Source: JAYVJH01 sp043777595 (GTDB lineage Bacteria; Bacteroidota; Bacteroidia; Cytophagales; Spirosomataceae). Taken from it: 64,000 nucleotides of DNA. Below are positions 43,756 to 52,589 of the stretch, piece by piece (the stretch's first letter is position 1; the number at the start of each line of letters is the position of its first letter). A program made the position numbers and the translations under genes. The DNA is taken from the NCBI GenBank assembly GCA_043777595.1, contig JAYWHT010000116.1, positions 21,213-85,212 of the forward strand. The letters are read 5' to 3'. The notes beneath the pieces are model-generated. The model was not told the DNA's origin. It saw only the letters and a program-made list of their open reading frames with translations, and made no database searches.

Positions 43756-43786
43756 GGGAAGCCTTCACTTTGAACGAAGGCTTCCC
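43756..43786. repeat. 11-bp perfect inverted repeat before trans-sulfuration gene
   Basis: GGGAAGCCTTC (43756-43766) pairs with GAAGGCTTCCC (43776-43786), 17 bp before the ATG. No T-run follows. It resembles the terminator stem at 29557 and may be a relic of a terminator or a structured leader. Confidence 0.6.
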
Positions 43787-43803
43787 TCACACACCACCCT
43801 GAC

Positions 43804-44925
43804 ATGAATCATTTTGAGACTCTCGCCTTGCTGGCAACCCGCACACACGACCTCAACGCTGGGGCGGTAGCAACACCCATTTATCTCAGTACTACTTTTG
43901 AGCGTGAAACTGATGGCACTTTTGCTCATGGTCATATTTACAGCCGGGCCAGCAACCCTAACCGAGACCAACTCGAAAAGGTATATGCAAGCCTCGAAAA
44001 TGGGGCGATTGGTATAGCTTTTGCATCTGGGCAAGGGGCTACGGCTACGATTTTTCAATGTCTCAAACCCAACGACCACGTGCTACTACCCGACGACTCT
44101 TATCATGGCACGCCTGCACTTTTGGAAGAGATACTGAGCATTTGGGGGCTGACGTACTCAAAAGTAGATATGACCGATTTGGCAGCTACACACAAAGCCA
44201 TCAAACCCAATACCCGACTGATTTGGATAGAAACACCCTCGAACCCACTCCTGAAAGTTGTTGATATTGAGGCGGTTTGTAACTTGGCCCGTACCAACAA
44301 CGCCATTTCGGTCTGTGATAATACTTGGGCAACGCCTGTGCTGATTCGACCATTGGACTTGGGTGCAGATGTGGTGATGCACTCTACAACCAAATATTTT
44401 GGAGGCCATAGCGACCTGTTGAGCGGTGCGCTGATTTTTAAAGAAAATGGCAAACTATCAGAAAAAGCACGCAGGATACAAGCCCTTTGCGGGGCAGTTC
44501 CCTCACCGTTCGACTGTTGGCTATTGCTTCGAGGCATCAAAACGTTGGCTTTACGGGTAAGGCAACAATCGGCAAATGCACTAAAATTAGCACAATTTCT
44601 TGACAGTCAGCCCAATATAGAAAAAGTTTGGTACCCTGGACTTGCAAGCCACCAAAACCATGACTTAGCCCAAAAACAAATGTCGGCTTTTGGTGGTATG
44701 TTGTCTGTGCAAGTCAGAGGTGGTATGGCTGAGGCATTGGCAGTAGTGGCCAAGCTCAAAGTCTTTACCAGAGCTACGAGTTTGGGTGGTGTAGAAAGCC
44801 TAATCGAACATCGAGCATCGGTCGAAGGACCCAACTCAACTACACCCCAAAATTTACTCAGAATATCGGTGGGACTCGAACACGCTGACGATTTAATTAT
44901 GGATTTTGAGCAGGCTTTATTGTGA
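43804..44925 (+). CDS. PLP-dependent trans-sulfuration enzyme (Cys/Met family)
   Basis: A 373-residue aminotransferase-fold type I enzyme of the cystathionine gamma-synthase/beta-lyase family. It has TPIYLSTTFERE, YSRASNPNRDQLEKVYASLE, ASGQGATATI and the PLP-Lys in HSTTKYFGGHSDLLSGAL. The C-terminal SLGGVESLIEHRAS is typical. Gamma-synthase, gamma-lyase and beta-lyase cannot be told apart by eye. Terminal gene; a hairpin lies just upstream. Confidence 0.9.
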   Translation: MNHFETLALLATRTHDLNAGAVATPIYLSTTFERETDGTFAHGHIYSRASNPNRDQLEKVYASLENGAIGIAFASGQGATATIFQCLKPNDHVLLPDDSYHGTPALLEEILSIWGLTYSKVDMTDLAATHKAIKPNTRLIWIETPSNPLLKVVDIEAVCNLARTNNAISVCDNTWATPVLIRPLDLGADVVMHSTTKYFGGHSDLLSGALIFKENGKLSEKARRIQALCGAVPSPFDCWLLLRGIKTLALRVRQQSANALKLAQFLDSQPNIEKVWYPGLASHQNHDLAQKQMSAFGGMLSVQVRGGMAEALAVVAKLKVFTRATSLGGVESLIEHRASVEGPNSTTPQNLLRISVGLEHADDLIMDFEQALL

Positions 44926-44986
44926 AAAAAGTACTTAGTTTTAGACAAAAGATATTGAAAAAAACATAATCAAACGATTTTGTAAA

Positions 44987-46285
44987 ATGACTTATAGGCA
45001 ATACATAAACATTTTATCAATAATAGCTATATGTATTTTTGTATTTGTTATTGTGAAATATAGCCTAAATATTCCTATTTATGATGACTATGACATTGTC
45101 GTTCGGCATATCTATTTATTATCAATCGAAAAAATATCCTTACAAGATGAAATAACTTTTTTGTTTAGCCAGCACAATGAGCATAGAGTTGTTGTCTCCC
45201 GTCTGTTCGTTTTATGTCAATGGTATTTAACAAATGTCATTGACATAAAACATTTGATTATTTTGTCAAACATCATCTTTTCAATTGGTTTATTTTTCGT
45301 ATTAAATTATATAACAAATACCCTTTTCGAGGGCTATCAAACATTGATTGCTACCTTAATTGCCTATCTATTGATATACAATTTTATAAACTGGGACGAC
45401 TTTTTGTACTACCCCAATTGCCCTCAACATCCTTTATCAATTATATTTTCGATGGTTGCACTAATTTGTTTAGATAAATATGCAAAAGAACATCGAAACA
45501 TCTACTTTGTGTTTTGTATAGTTTTTAGTATGATTGCAACTTATTCTTTTTCGTCATCATTAGTGCTTCCGCCAGTAGCTGTTGTTTATTTAATTGTAAT
45601 CAAAGATTATAAAAAATTTGTTTGGTATTGCGTCTTTATAATACCAGTTACTTTGCTATATTTTTGGGGTTACAAAACCACTTCTGATGTTCCGCCTTTT
45701 GAGTTTTGGCGTTTTTTCAAATATTCAATTCAATCCAGTGGCGCTTACTTAAATATAGGGACAAGAGGCCGCCCATCTGGCTATTTACCTATTTACATCA
45801 TAGGTTTGTTTTCATGGATTTGGATTGCCTTTTTATTATCAAAAAAATATCTACACAAAAACACATTATTGTTTTGCATGATTATTTTGTTGTTCGGTAT
45901 GTTATTGATACTAAATCTTGGCCGAACTGTTACGGGTGGACTCGCAGCCGTATCTCGTTATCAAATTTATTTTTCGTTTTTCGGTACATGGATCATCCTA
46001 AGTATTCTTCGTTATTTCTTAGAAAATCGTATTATTTGGTCAAGTATTTTTCTGTTCGTGGTTATTCAAAGTTTTATTTCTTACAATGATTTTGAAATCA
46101 CCATAAAAAATAAAAATGATGATATAATTAGAGATTTTACAAAATGGCAATCAAAATCGAGTTTGGTACTCGAAAAGTTCACCCCCAAAGAACGTATCGT
46201 ACAGTGTAGTGCTTATATGGATAGTCTGTATCTGCACAAAACCTACCTCCCTCCTGATTTCGCCGCTCAATCTAATTTTAAATAA
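44987..46285 (+). CDS. Polytopic membrane protein, possible glycan enzyme
   Basis: A 432-residue protein with about ten hydrophobic segments. The first periplasmic loop carries IYDDYDIV and QHNEHRVVVSRLF, where paired acidic residues and the NEHR motif recall GT-C-type glucosyl/mannosyltransferases and related uncharacterised families. The rest is membrane, ending in a hydrophilic tail of about 50 residues. Function unknown. It is followed by a truncated MITE-like repeat. Confidence 0.6.
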   Translation: MTYRQYINILSIIAICIFVFVIVKYSLNIPIYDDYDIVVRHIYLLSIEKISLQDEITFLFSQHNEHRVVVSRLFVLCQWYLTNVIDIKHLIILSNIIFSIGLFFVLNYITNTLFEGYQTLIATLIAYLLIYNFINWDDFLYYPNCPQHPLSIIFSMVALICLDKYAKEHRNIYFVFCIVFSMIATYSFSSSLVLPPVAVVYLIVIKDYKKFVWYCVFIIPVTLLYFWGYKTTSDVPPFEFWRFFKYSIQSSGAYLNIGTRGRPSGYLPIYIIGLFSWIWIAFLLSKKYLHKNTLLFCMIILLFGMLLILNLGRTVTGGLAAVSRYQIYFSFFGTWIILSILRYFLENRIIWSSIFLFVVIQSFISYNDFEITIKNKNDDIIRDFTKWQSKSSLVLEKFTPKERIVQCSAYMDSLYLHKTYLPPDFAAQSNFK

Positions 46286-46310
46286 AAATCATCAAAAATT
46301 AAAAATTAGG

Positions 46311-46372
46311 TTGTTTTGCAGGTGAGAACACCGTGCAACGGCATTCTGAGCATTACATTTATGGCACTACCA
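46311..46372 (-). mobile_element. Truncated copy of the 82-bp MITE-like element
   Basis: Read on the minus strand it begins GGTAGTGCCATAAATG and runs to the CAAAACAAC segment, matching 6346-6407 with about 7 differences in 62 bases. The other terminal repeat is missing. Two of the small stems (CCGT/ACGG and GGTG/CACC) are preserved between copies with G-C to G-U type changes. Confidence 0.75.
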
Positions 46373-46684
46373 CTATATTTGGATTCAGCATTAAGTGTGC
46401 AGTAACGGTTACACGACAAACATCGATATTATTGTTTATCGTTTTTTTTATCCGTACCATTTTTACAAATTTCGTTACTTTTGCAATGTGAACGGTGAAA
46501 AACGAAAAGTAAGAAACTTTGTATTTATCTAAGCGTTTCATTTTTCGGCTTCGCCCTTATTGCCTTTTATCAACAAATATACTACTGTTACAAAGGTTAT
46601 GATGTAAACAGTGTCTAATGCTGGTTTTTCAAATTTTAGATTTTGAAAGTCAAAATGCTTGAAAAGTGTACTTCCTGTTATCGT

Positions 46685-46750
46685 CCGTTGGCTGAAGCCA
46701 ACGGCAATTCAATAATTCATTGTTTGCAACAGATGAAGCCAACGGCAATT
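46685..46750. repeat. Hairpin repeat CCGTTGGCTGAAGCCAACGG and decayed copy
   Basis: A full copy at 46685-46704 identical to that at 32435, and a degenerate copy (AGATGAAGCCAACGGCAATT) at 46731-46750, both just past the end of the GH65 gene. Confidence 0.8.
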
Positions 46751-46782
46751 TACAATTTACAAAATATTACATCTTGCATAAC

Positions 46783-49044
46783 TTACTTAACCAAAACCTC
46801 AATCTCCGCACCAGAAACTTGTGTAACTTTTACACCCTCTGTACCAACGGCAATATTGACAACACTCCCTCTGAAACCAATATTGAAACTATAACCCGTC
46901 CATTGTGTAGGTAGTATTGGGCTAAAAGTCAGTTGGTTGTCTATCACTCTCATACCAGCAAAGCCCTTGATGACCGATAGCCACGTACCTGCCATTGACG
47001 TAATGTGTAGGCCGTCTTCTGTGTCGTTATTGTAGTCGTCAATGTCCAATCGTGATGTTCTCAGGTACATTTCGTACGCTTTTTCGTTCATACCCAACTT
47101 GGCCGCCTGAATGACATGAATACACGGCGACAGCGACGATTCGTGAACGGTCATGGGTTCATAAAACTCAAAATTGCGGCGGAGGGTTTCGGTATCAAAT
47201 TCATTTTCAAAGAAATATAACCCCTGCAAAACATCGGCCTGCTTGATAAAACACGACCTCAAAATCCTGTCCCACGACCATTTCTGGTTGATTGGCCGCT
47301 GCTCCATAATGTCAGCAGCATTGATGAGTTCTTTATCCAAAAATCCATCTTGTTGCAAAAATACCTGTCGCTGCTCGTCAAAAGGATAGTACATATTGTC
47401 AATAATATGCTGCCAATGTTCTAATTCATGGGTCATAGGTCGTGGGTCGTGGGTCGCTATTTTATTACTCACGACCCAAGACCCGTGACTATTGATAACT
47501 GAAAGCGTGTATCGCAAGCACCAAGCTGCCAGATAGTTGGTGTACCAATTGTTGTTTGAGTTGTTTTCGTATTCGTTAGGTCCGGTTACTCCCAGCATCA
47601 CATATTTTTGTTTGTCTGCCGACCAGTTTACACGTTGCGCCCAAAACCGTGCAATGGCTACAAGTACATTGAGGCCAAATTCAGACAAATAGCCATCGTC
47701 GCCTGTGTAGTTTATGTAGTCATAAATAGCGTAAGCGATAGCCCCATTTCGGTGTATTTCTTCAAACGTTATTTCCCATTCATTATGACACTCTTCGCCT
47801 GTCATCGTTACCATAGGGTACAGAGCCGCACCATTATTAAAGCCCAGCATGGTTGCGTTTTCGATGGCTTTTTGTAAGTGATTATGTCTGTAAACCAACA
47901 GATTACGAGCTACTTTCTGGTCAGACGTTGAAAGATAAAACGGCAAGCAATATGCCTCCGTGTCCCAATAAGTAGAGCCGCCGTACTTTTCGCCTGTAAA
48001 GCCTTTTGGCCCAATATTTAGTCGAGCGTCTTGGCCAGTATATGTTTGTTGTAATTGAAAAATATTAAACCTAATACCCTGTTGAGCGGCCACATCGCCC
48101 TCTATCACAATGTCATTTTGTTGCCATTTGGCGAGCCACGCCTGTTTTTGTTCTTCGAGTACATCTTTTTGGGAGAATTTGTCCAAATAAGTCTTGGCCT
48201 CAGCAACTAAGTTATCGACTGAATAATTGTTAGAAGACAAATTAACGGCATATTTCCAGACCGTAATCGGTTGATTGGCAACGGCCTCAATAGATATTTG
48301 GTTGGCTACATATTTAGAATCTGAAACTGTATTTACTTCAAAATCAGACAGTTGTTTGTCGCCAGTCGTTACCGTTATTTTCATGGCCGTAACGACATCA
48401 AACCGTTCGACACCAAATTTATTTTCTGATGTTTTCAGATGCAGATAGCCCTCTCCTACTCTACTTTCTCTGGCTATTTCGTCCCAAAATTTTTCGCCAT
48501 AGTTGGTGTCTTTATTGCTAATATCACCATCGAGATAGGGCGTTATTTTTATTGTTTCGTCAAAATTCAATGCTGTAACTTCATAGCGAACCGCCCCGGC
48601 TTGATCGTCTGTTATACTACACAACCGTAGCGAATTGATGCTTAGTTCTTTGCCACTTTTGAGTCTTATTACGCAGTTTCGTTGCAAATACCCATAGCGC
48701 ATATTCAACTGCCGTCTAAAACTGAGTATTTGGCAGGTATTCAAATCCACGACTTCGCCAGCTATTTCTATATCAATTCCTATCCAGTTGCAAGCATTGA
48801 TGACTTTGGCAAAATAGCGTGGATAGCCATTTTTCCACCAACCAACACGGGTTTTGTCTGGAAACCACACTCCAGCCACGTAGTTGCCTTGTAGGGTTTT
48901 GCCTGTATATTGTTCTTCAAAATTTCCCCGTCCACCCATGCGGCCATTACCCAACGAAAGCAAACTTTCTGTTATTTCGTTGTGCTGGGCATTAAATCCA
49001 TCTTCTACAATGCTCCAAGCATCGTGCTGTATGTAATCTTTCAT
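46783..49044 (-). CDS. GH65 family disaccharide phosphorylase
   Basis: A 753-residue cytoplasmic enzyme from the ATG at 49042-49044. N-terminal beta-sandwich (MKDYIQHDAWSIVEDGFN ... GRGNFEEQYTGKTLQGNYVAG), an (alpha/alpha)6 barrel with NIGPKGFTGEKYGGSTYWDTE and the general-acid block GVTGPNEYEN. This is the GH65 layout of maltose, trehalose or kojibiose phosphorylases, releasing beta-glucose-1-phosphate. Around residues 517-539 the helix contains residues encoded by an imperfect DNA palindrome. No phosphoglucomutase is adjacent. A large inverted repeat lies upstream of its start. Confidence 0.88.
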   Translation of the reverse strand: MKDYIQHDAWSIVEDGFNAQHNEITESLLSLGNGRMGGRGNFEEQYTGKTLQGNYVAGVWFPDKTRVGWWKNGYPRYFAKVINACNWIGIDIEIAGEVVDLNTCQILSFRRQLNMRYGYLQRNCVIRLKSGKELSINSLRLCSITDDQAGAVRYEVTALNFDETIKITPYLDGDISNKDTNYGEKFWDEIARESRVGEGYLHLKTSENKFGVERFDVVTAMKITVTTGDKQLSDFEVNTVSDSKYVANQISIEAVANQPITVWKYAVNLSSNNYSVDNLVAEAKTYLDKFSQKDVLEEQKQAWLAKWQQNDIVIEGDVAAQQGIRFNIFQLQQTYTGQDARLNIGPKGFTGEKYGGSTYWDTEAYCLPFYLSTSDQKVARNLLVYRHNHLQKAIENATMLGFNNGAALYPMVTMTGEECHNEWEITFEEIHRNGAIAYAIYDYINYTGDDGYLSEFGLNVLVAIARFWAQRVNWSADKQKYVMLGVTGPNEYENNSNNNWYTNYLAAWCLRYTLSVINSHGSWVVSNKIATHDPRPMTHELEHWQHIIDNMYYPFDEQRQVFLQQDGFLDKELINAADIMEQRPINQKWSWDRILRSCFIKQADVLQGLYFFENEFDTETLRRNFEFYEPMTVHESSLSPCIHVIQAAKLGMNEKAYEMYLRTSRLDIDDYNNDTEDGLHITSMAGTWLSVIKGFAGMRVIDNQLTFSPILPTQWTGYSFNIGFRGSVVNIAVGTEGVKVTQVSGAEIEVLVK
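47428..47492. repeat. Imperfect palindrome inside the GH65 gene
   Basis: GGTCGTGGGTCGTGGGTCG and CACGACCCAAGACCCGTGA face each other around an AT-rich loop. It is read in frame as part of NSHGSWVVSNKIATHDPRPM. Dispersed-repeat character is inferred from palindromy and from the similar cases in selD and pdhC. Confidence 0.6.
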
Positions 49045-49132
49045 TCTTAAATTATATCGTAGGTTAATGTGCCGCAAAAATAGCTTTATTTTTCAAAATA
49101 GTAATGGGAATTAAATAAAGTATCATTTTGGC

Positions 49133-49250
49133 ACGCAGATGACACAGACGGTTGGCCGCTGCCATTTTCAAACGCAGATTTTAACTAATTTTTTTAAATA
49201 AAAATTGATAGTAAAATCAGTATTGTCTCAACCGTCTGTGTCATCTGCGT
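49133..49250. repeat. 22-bp perfect inverted repeat upstream of GH65 gene
   Basis: Arms at 49133-49154 and 49229-49250 are exact reverse complements (core GCAGATGACACAGACGG) 74 bases apart, with a partial third unit AACGCAGATTTTAAC in between. It resembles a family of GATGACACAG-containing intergenic repeats in related genomes, from memory only. The 308-bp gap holds no gene. Confidence 0.8.
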
Positions 49251-49358
49251 TCTATTTTTTCACCTACCCAGAAATGTTACTTTATTGATTTCTTATTCCT
49301 AAACATCTATTATGTTGCTGTAAATCACTTGTAATCAATATTTTTTTTATTTTTGTGC

Positions 49359-49841
49359 ATGATTACAATAACCACCTACCTCCCCGAATACCAACAATCA
49401 ATCATTAAATTGATATTAAATATTCAACAAAACGAGTTTCAAGTACCAATCACCATCGAAGACCAACCCGACCTGCTGACTATTCCAAGCGTTTATCAAG
49501 TCAGTAATGGCAATTTTTGGGTTGCACTATCTGGCAGTCAAGTAGTTGGCACGATTGGCCTCATTGACTTTGGTGATGGATTGGGCTGTGTCAGAAAAAT
49601 GTTTGTTAAAGCCGAGTTTAGAGGCAAAAAATACGGCATAGCCCAACAACTACTCAACACGCTTTTTGAACATAGCCGAAGCCATGGCGTTCAGTCGGTT
49701 TATTTGGGGACTGTTGCCAAACTACAAGCTGCCATCAGGTTTTATGAACGCAACGGTTTTGTGGCCATCGATAAGCAAAACTTACCAACCAATTTCCCTA
49801 TAATGCCTGTCGATACTCATTTTTTTGGTTATGATTTGTAG
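49359..49841 (+). CDS. GNAT family N-acetyltransferase (1)
   Basis: A 160-residue GNAT protein. VGTIGLIDFGDGLGCVRKMFV (strand 4) and the acetyl-CoA loop FRGKKYGIAQQLL are present, with a C-terminal AIRFYERNGFVAI. The ATG at 49359 is preferred over an upstream TTG; it follows TATTTTTG by three bases, so the message may be nearly leaderless. Overlaps the next GNAT gene. Substrate unknown. Confidence 0.85.
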   Translation: MITITTYLPEYQQSIIKLILNIQQNEFQVPITIEDQPDLLTIPSVYQVSNGNFWVALSGSQVVGTIGLIDFGDGLGCVRKMFVKAEFRGKKYGIAQQLLNTLFEHSRSHGVQSVYLGTVAKLQAAIRFYERNGFVAIDKQNLPTNFPIMPVDTHFFGYDL

Positions 49842-50313
49842 AAAAATAGAACCACAAGATGCTGATGCCGTCTGGGCTATCATTGAGCCAGTCGTCCGTA
49901 CAGGCGATACATGGGTATATGCACCAGATTCGAGCAAAGAAAAAATGTTGGACATCTGGTACAATTCAGATAAACATAGCTACGTCTATGAAATTGAGGG
50001 CGAGATAGCAGCCACATTTTTTATCAAAGCCAACCAGCCCGACTTAGGCTCGCACGTGGCCAATGCCGGCTATATGGTTCACCCAGATTTTAGAGGTCGA
50101 GGCATTGCTGAGGCAATGTGCCGGTTTTCGATAGTTGAAGCCAAAGGGTTAGGTTTCAAGGCCATGCAGTTTAACATCGTGATGGCTACCAATGTAGGGG
50201 CTATTAGACTTTGGCAAAAATGTGGTTTTCAAATAATTGGCACAATTCCCAAGGTATTTCAGCACCAATCATTAGGCTTTACCGACGCTTTGGTGATGTA
50301 CCAGTGGCTTTAA
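49831..50313 (+). CDS. GNAT family N-acetyltransferase (2)
   Basis: A 160-residue GNAT protein starting MICRKIEPQDADAVW, with NAGYMVHPDFRGRGIAEAMC (acetyl-CoA loop) and AIRLWQKCGFQIIGTIP. It overlaps the end of the preceding GNAT gene by 11 bp, so translation is probably coupled, but the two are not close paralogues. Its 3' end overlaps the convergent GH140-like gene by 35 bp. Confidence 0.85.
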   Translation: MICRKIEPQDADAVWAIIEPVVRTGDTWVYAPDSSKEKMLDIWYNSDKHSYVYEIEGEIAATFFIKANQPDLGSHVANAGYMVHPDFRGRGIAEAMCRFSIVEAKGLGFKAMQFNIVMATNVGAIRLWQKCGFQIIGTIPKVFQHQSLGFTDALVMYQWL

Positions 50314-51712
50314 GTTTGGGTGGGCCGCTGGTGTCTGTTTTGCGGTTTGAGTCGTCTATTACCAATGTCCAGTCGCACGTTGGGCAAGCTATTGGAGGTT
50401 TAAATTCAGTGATAATATCGTTTCTGAGGTCTCCAATTTTTGTCAAAACACCATCTCTCGGATTGAACCAATATGCTGCCACAAGACGAGTTGATGAAGA
50501 CAATCTACTCAAACTTACACTAATTGGTCGTCCTTTTGGACAATAAACCATCAAAAAACTACTGTCTTCGGCCACAGCCGATACCGCATAGCCCCCATCT
50601 TGTGGGTTTGGACTTGTAATAATGCTTTGGTCGGGTACGAGCTTTGTCCATTGCCGAGACTCCATCAAACGCCTCATAAAACCTACCTGAAAAGCACCTT
50701 CTTGGTCAAGCGCACGCCGCCAGTGGGTACGAGCAAAAAAAAGTGAGGGATTACGCTCTGGGTCAAAAAACTGAAATACATTGTTGTTGCCGTAAGTATG
50801 CCCACACCCTCCCGACAATACAGCCCACCAAGCCGCCTGGCGTACATCGTGCGAGCCAAAATAATCGTTTTCAGCTTTCATTCCTACGGGTATGTCTTCA
50901 TAATGCGGCTCACCGTCGAGTGTTGGTTTCACTGGAAAGAGAGCATAGTTTTGACGTTGAAAAATGTAATTTTTATCGTTTTTTGCCCCATGCCCCGACT
51001 GAAACATATTGACATTAAGCCACGAGTCGGTATGAAAAAACGCTGAAGAGTTGCTCCCACCCGAGGGGTGGTATGTCATTAGTTGCGTATTGCCGTTGCC
51101 TACCTTGATACCCTCAGCCATTGCCCTGACGATGGCCAAATGTATTTCTTTTTCTGGGTTGCGGTCGCCACCCAATATCCATACAACAGGCTTGTTTTTA
51201 TATCTTTTACCTAAGTATTCACCAAATATTCGGGCATTTTCGGGTGTAAAAATCTCTGGGCCAATCCCCCATTTTTTACTGTATTTGTCGCCCCAAGTTG
51301 GCAACAGCCCTGTAACGATATTGAGCGATGCTGCCTTGTTTATGACATAATCGACATGCTTAAAATACGCTTCGTTAGGTTGGGTTGGGTCGTTGTTAAT
51401 CAAAGGTAAATCTCCATATTGGTTGGGTTGAGTAAGCCCATCAAACTCTGCCAAAATCACTGCTTGAACAACATTAAAGCCTTTTTCTGAACGATTTTTT
51501 AGATAATAATCTGTTTCTTCACGATTGAGCCTATGAAACAACTCCCAAGCAGTGTCGCCAAGCCAAAAAAACGGCTTACCGTCACCCTGAGTAATATATC
51601 GCTTGTCGGGGGCAATGTAGAGCTTTTGCCATTGTGGTTGGGGTTGGGCAAACGATGAATGACCGTTTGACAAAATATAGAACAAAAAAAGTAAAGCCGC
51701 TTTTGTTTTCAT
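50279..51712 (-). CDS. DUF4038/GH140-like apiosidase, exported
   Basis: A 477-residue secreted glycosidase: signal peptide (AALLFLFYILSNGHSSFA), then the DUF4038 barrel (GKPFFWLGDTAWELFHRLNR, GFNVVQAVILAEFDG, KPVVWILGGDRNP, SGGCGHTYGNN) and a C-terminal beta domain of the collagen-binding type (STRLVAAYWFNPRDG). GH140 enzymes release apiose side chains from rhamnogalacturonan II. The neighbouring GH105-CE8 gene supports a pectin role. Exact linkage is inferred. Confidence 0.78.
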   Translation of the reverse strand: MKTKAALLFLFYILSNGHSSFAQPQPQWQKLYIAPDKRYITQGDGKPFFWLGDTAWELFHRLNREETDYYLKNRSEKGFNVVQAVILAEFDGLTQPNQYGDLPLINNDPTQPNEAYFKHVDYVINKAASLNIVTGLLPTWGDKYSKKWGIGPEIFTPENARIFGEYLGKRYKNKPVVWILGGDRNPEKEIHLAIVRAMAEGIKVGNGNTQLMTYHPSGGSNSSAFFHTDSWLNVNMFQSGHGAKNDKNYIFQRQNYALFPVKPTLDGEPHYEDIPVGMKAENDYFGSHDVRQAAWWAVLSGGCGHTYGNNNVFQFFDPERNPSLFFARTHWRRALDQEGAFQVGFMRRLMESRQWTKLVPDQSIITSPNPQDGGYAVSAVAEDSSFLMVYCPKGRPISVSLSRLSSSTRLVAAYWFNPRDGVLTKIGDLRNDIITEFKPPIACPTCDWTLVIDDSNRKTDTSGPPKLKATGTSPKRR

Positions 51713-51812
51713 TTAGATTTTTTACTAATTCATTGATAAATAGTAACTTTGGATTCAAATATAAACAAAAGCACTAAAAATTCTGTTGAAAGACCAAACA
51801 AAACGTATATTT

Positions 51813-52589
51813 ATGTTGTCAATTCCTGCCATACAACCTATTAACTTTCGGTCAAAGGGACTATTTATTGGTCTCGCTATCATCTCTTTATGGATCGCTT
51901 CATTGTGTTTTTTGCTAAATTATACAGTTAGCTTTTCAGACCCGCTCCTTTACATTTTTGTACTGGTTCAGACACACCTTTATACAGGCATATTCATCAC
52001 CGCCCACGACTCTATTCATGGGCTTGTGGTGCCGCACAACAAAAAACTAAATTATTGGGTAGGATTTGTGTGTACCATAATTTTTGCCTTCAATAATTTT
52101 AAAATATTAAGCCACAAGCACCACCAACATCACCAGCACGCCGCTACCGCCGCCGACCCCGACTACCACGACGGGAATCCTCGTTTTTTGGCTTGGTACT
52201 TTGCTTTTCTTAAAGAATATGTATCGTGGCAACAGATTTTGGGAATGGCCATAACTTACAATATTTTGAAGTTAATAGTGCCAATGGAAAACTTGATTGT
52301 ATTCTGGATGTTTCCTGCCATATTGAGTACCTTACAATTATTTTATTTTGGCACATATACTCCTCACAAAGGCGAACACACAAATCAGCCTTTCAACGCC
52401 CGTAGCCAGCCACTCGACCACTTCAAGGCGTTTGTAAGTTGTTATTTTTTTGGTTATCATTTTGAGCATCATGCTTATCCGTTTTTGCCATGGTGGGCAT
52501 TGCCCAAAGCCAGAGAAATTGTAGCCAAGCAAGTACCGTTATCTATTCAGGCAACCATCTCCCCTCAAAAAGCCAATTTAGGGATATAG
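51813..52589 (+). CDS. crtW: CrtW-type beta-carotene ketolase
   Basis: A 258-residue membrane di-iron enzyme of the fatty-acid-desaturase fold. His boxes HDSIHG, HKHHQHHQH and FGYHFEHHAYPFLPWWALP, and FYFGTYTPHKGEHTNQPFNARS, fit beta-carotene C4-ketolases, which make canthaxanthin-type pigments. The ATG at 51813 is preferred; the frame opens earlier at a TTG. No other crt gene is present in the window. Its 3' end overlaps the convergent GH105-CE8 gene by 47 bp. Confidence 0.8.
   Translation: MLSIPAIQPINFRSKGLFIGLAIISLWIASLCFLLNYTVSFSDPLLYIFVLVQTHLYTGIFITAHDSIHGLVVPHNKKLNYWVGFVCTIIFAFNNFKILSHKHHQHHQHAATAADPDYHDGNPRFLAWYFAFLKEYVSWQQILGMAITYNILKLIVPMENLIVFWMFPAILSTLQLFYFGTYTPHKGEHTNQPFNARSQPLDHFKAFVSCYFFGYHFEHHAYPFLPWWALPKAREIVAKQVPLSIQATISPQKANLGI

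Larger units (their letters stand above)
46286..46782. other. 497-bp non-coding gap with repeats
   Basis: Holds the partial MITE copy (46311-46372), a GTGAACGGTGAAAAACG short-repeat tract near 46488, and hairpin repeats near 46685. No convincing ORF or RNA gene seen. Confidence 0.6.

Noticed and set aside
43756..43803. SAM riboswitch upstream of the trans-sulfuration gene
   Set aside because: Only a single simple stem is seen; no multi-helix junction or conserved SAM-box sequence in the short leader.
49133..49250. CRISPR-like repeat unit
   Set aside because: Only two full arms in inverted, not direct, orientation; no spacer array and no cas gene in the window.
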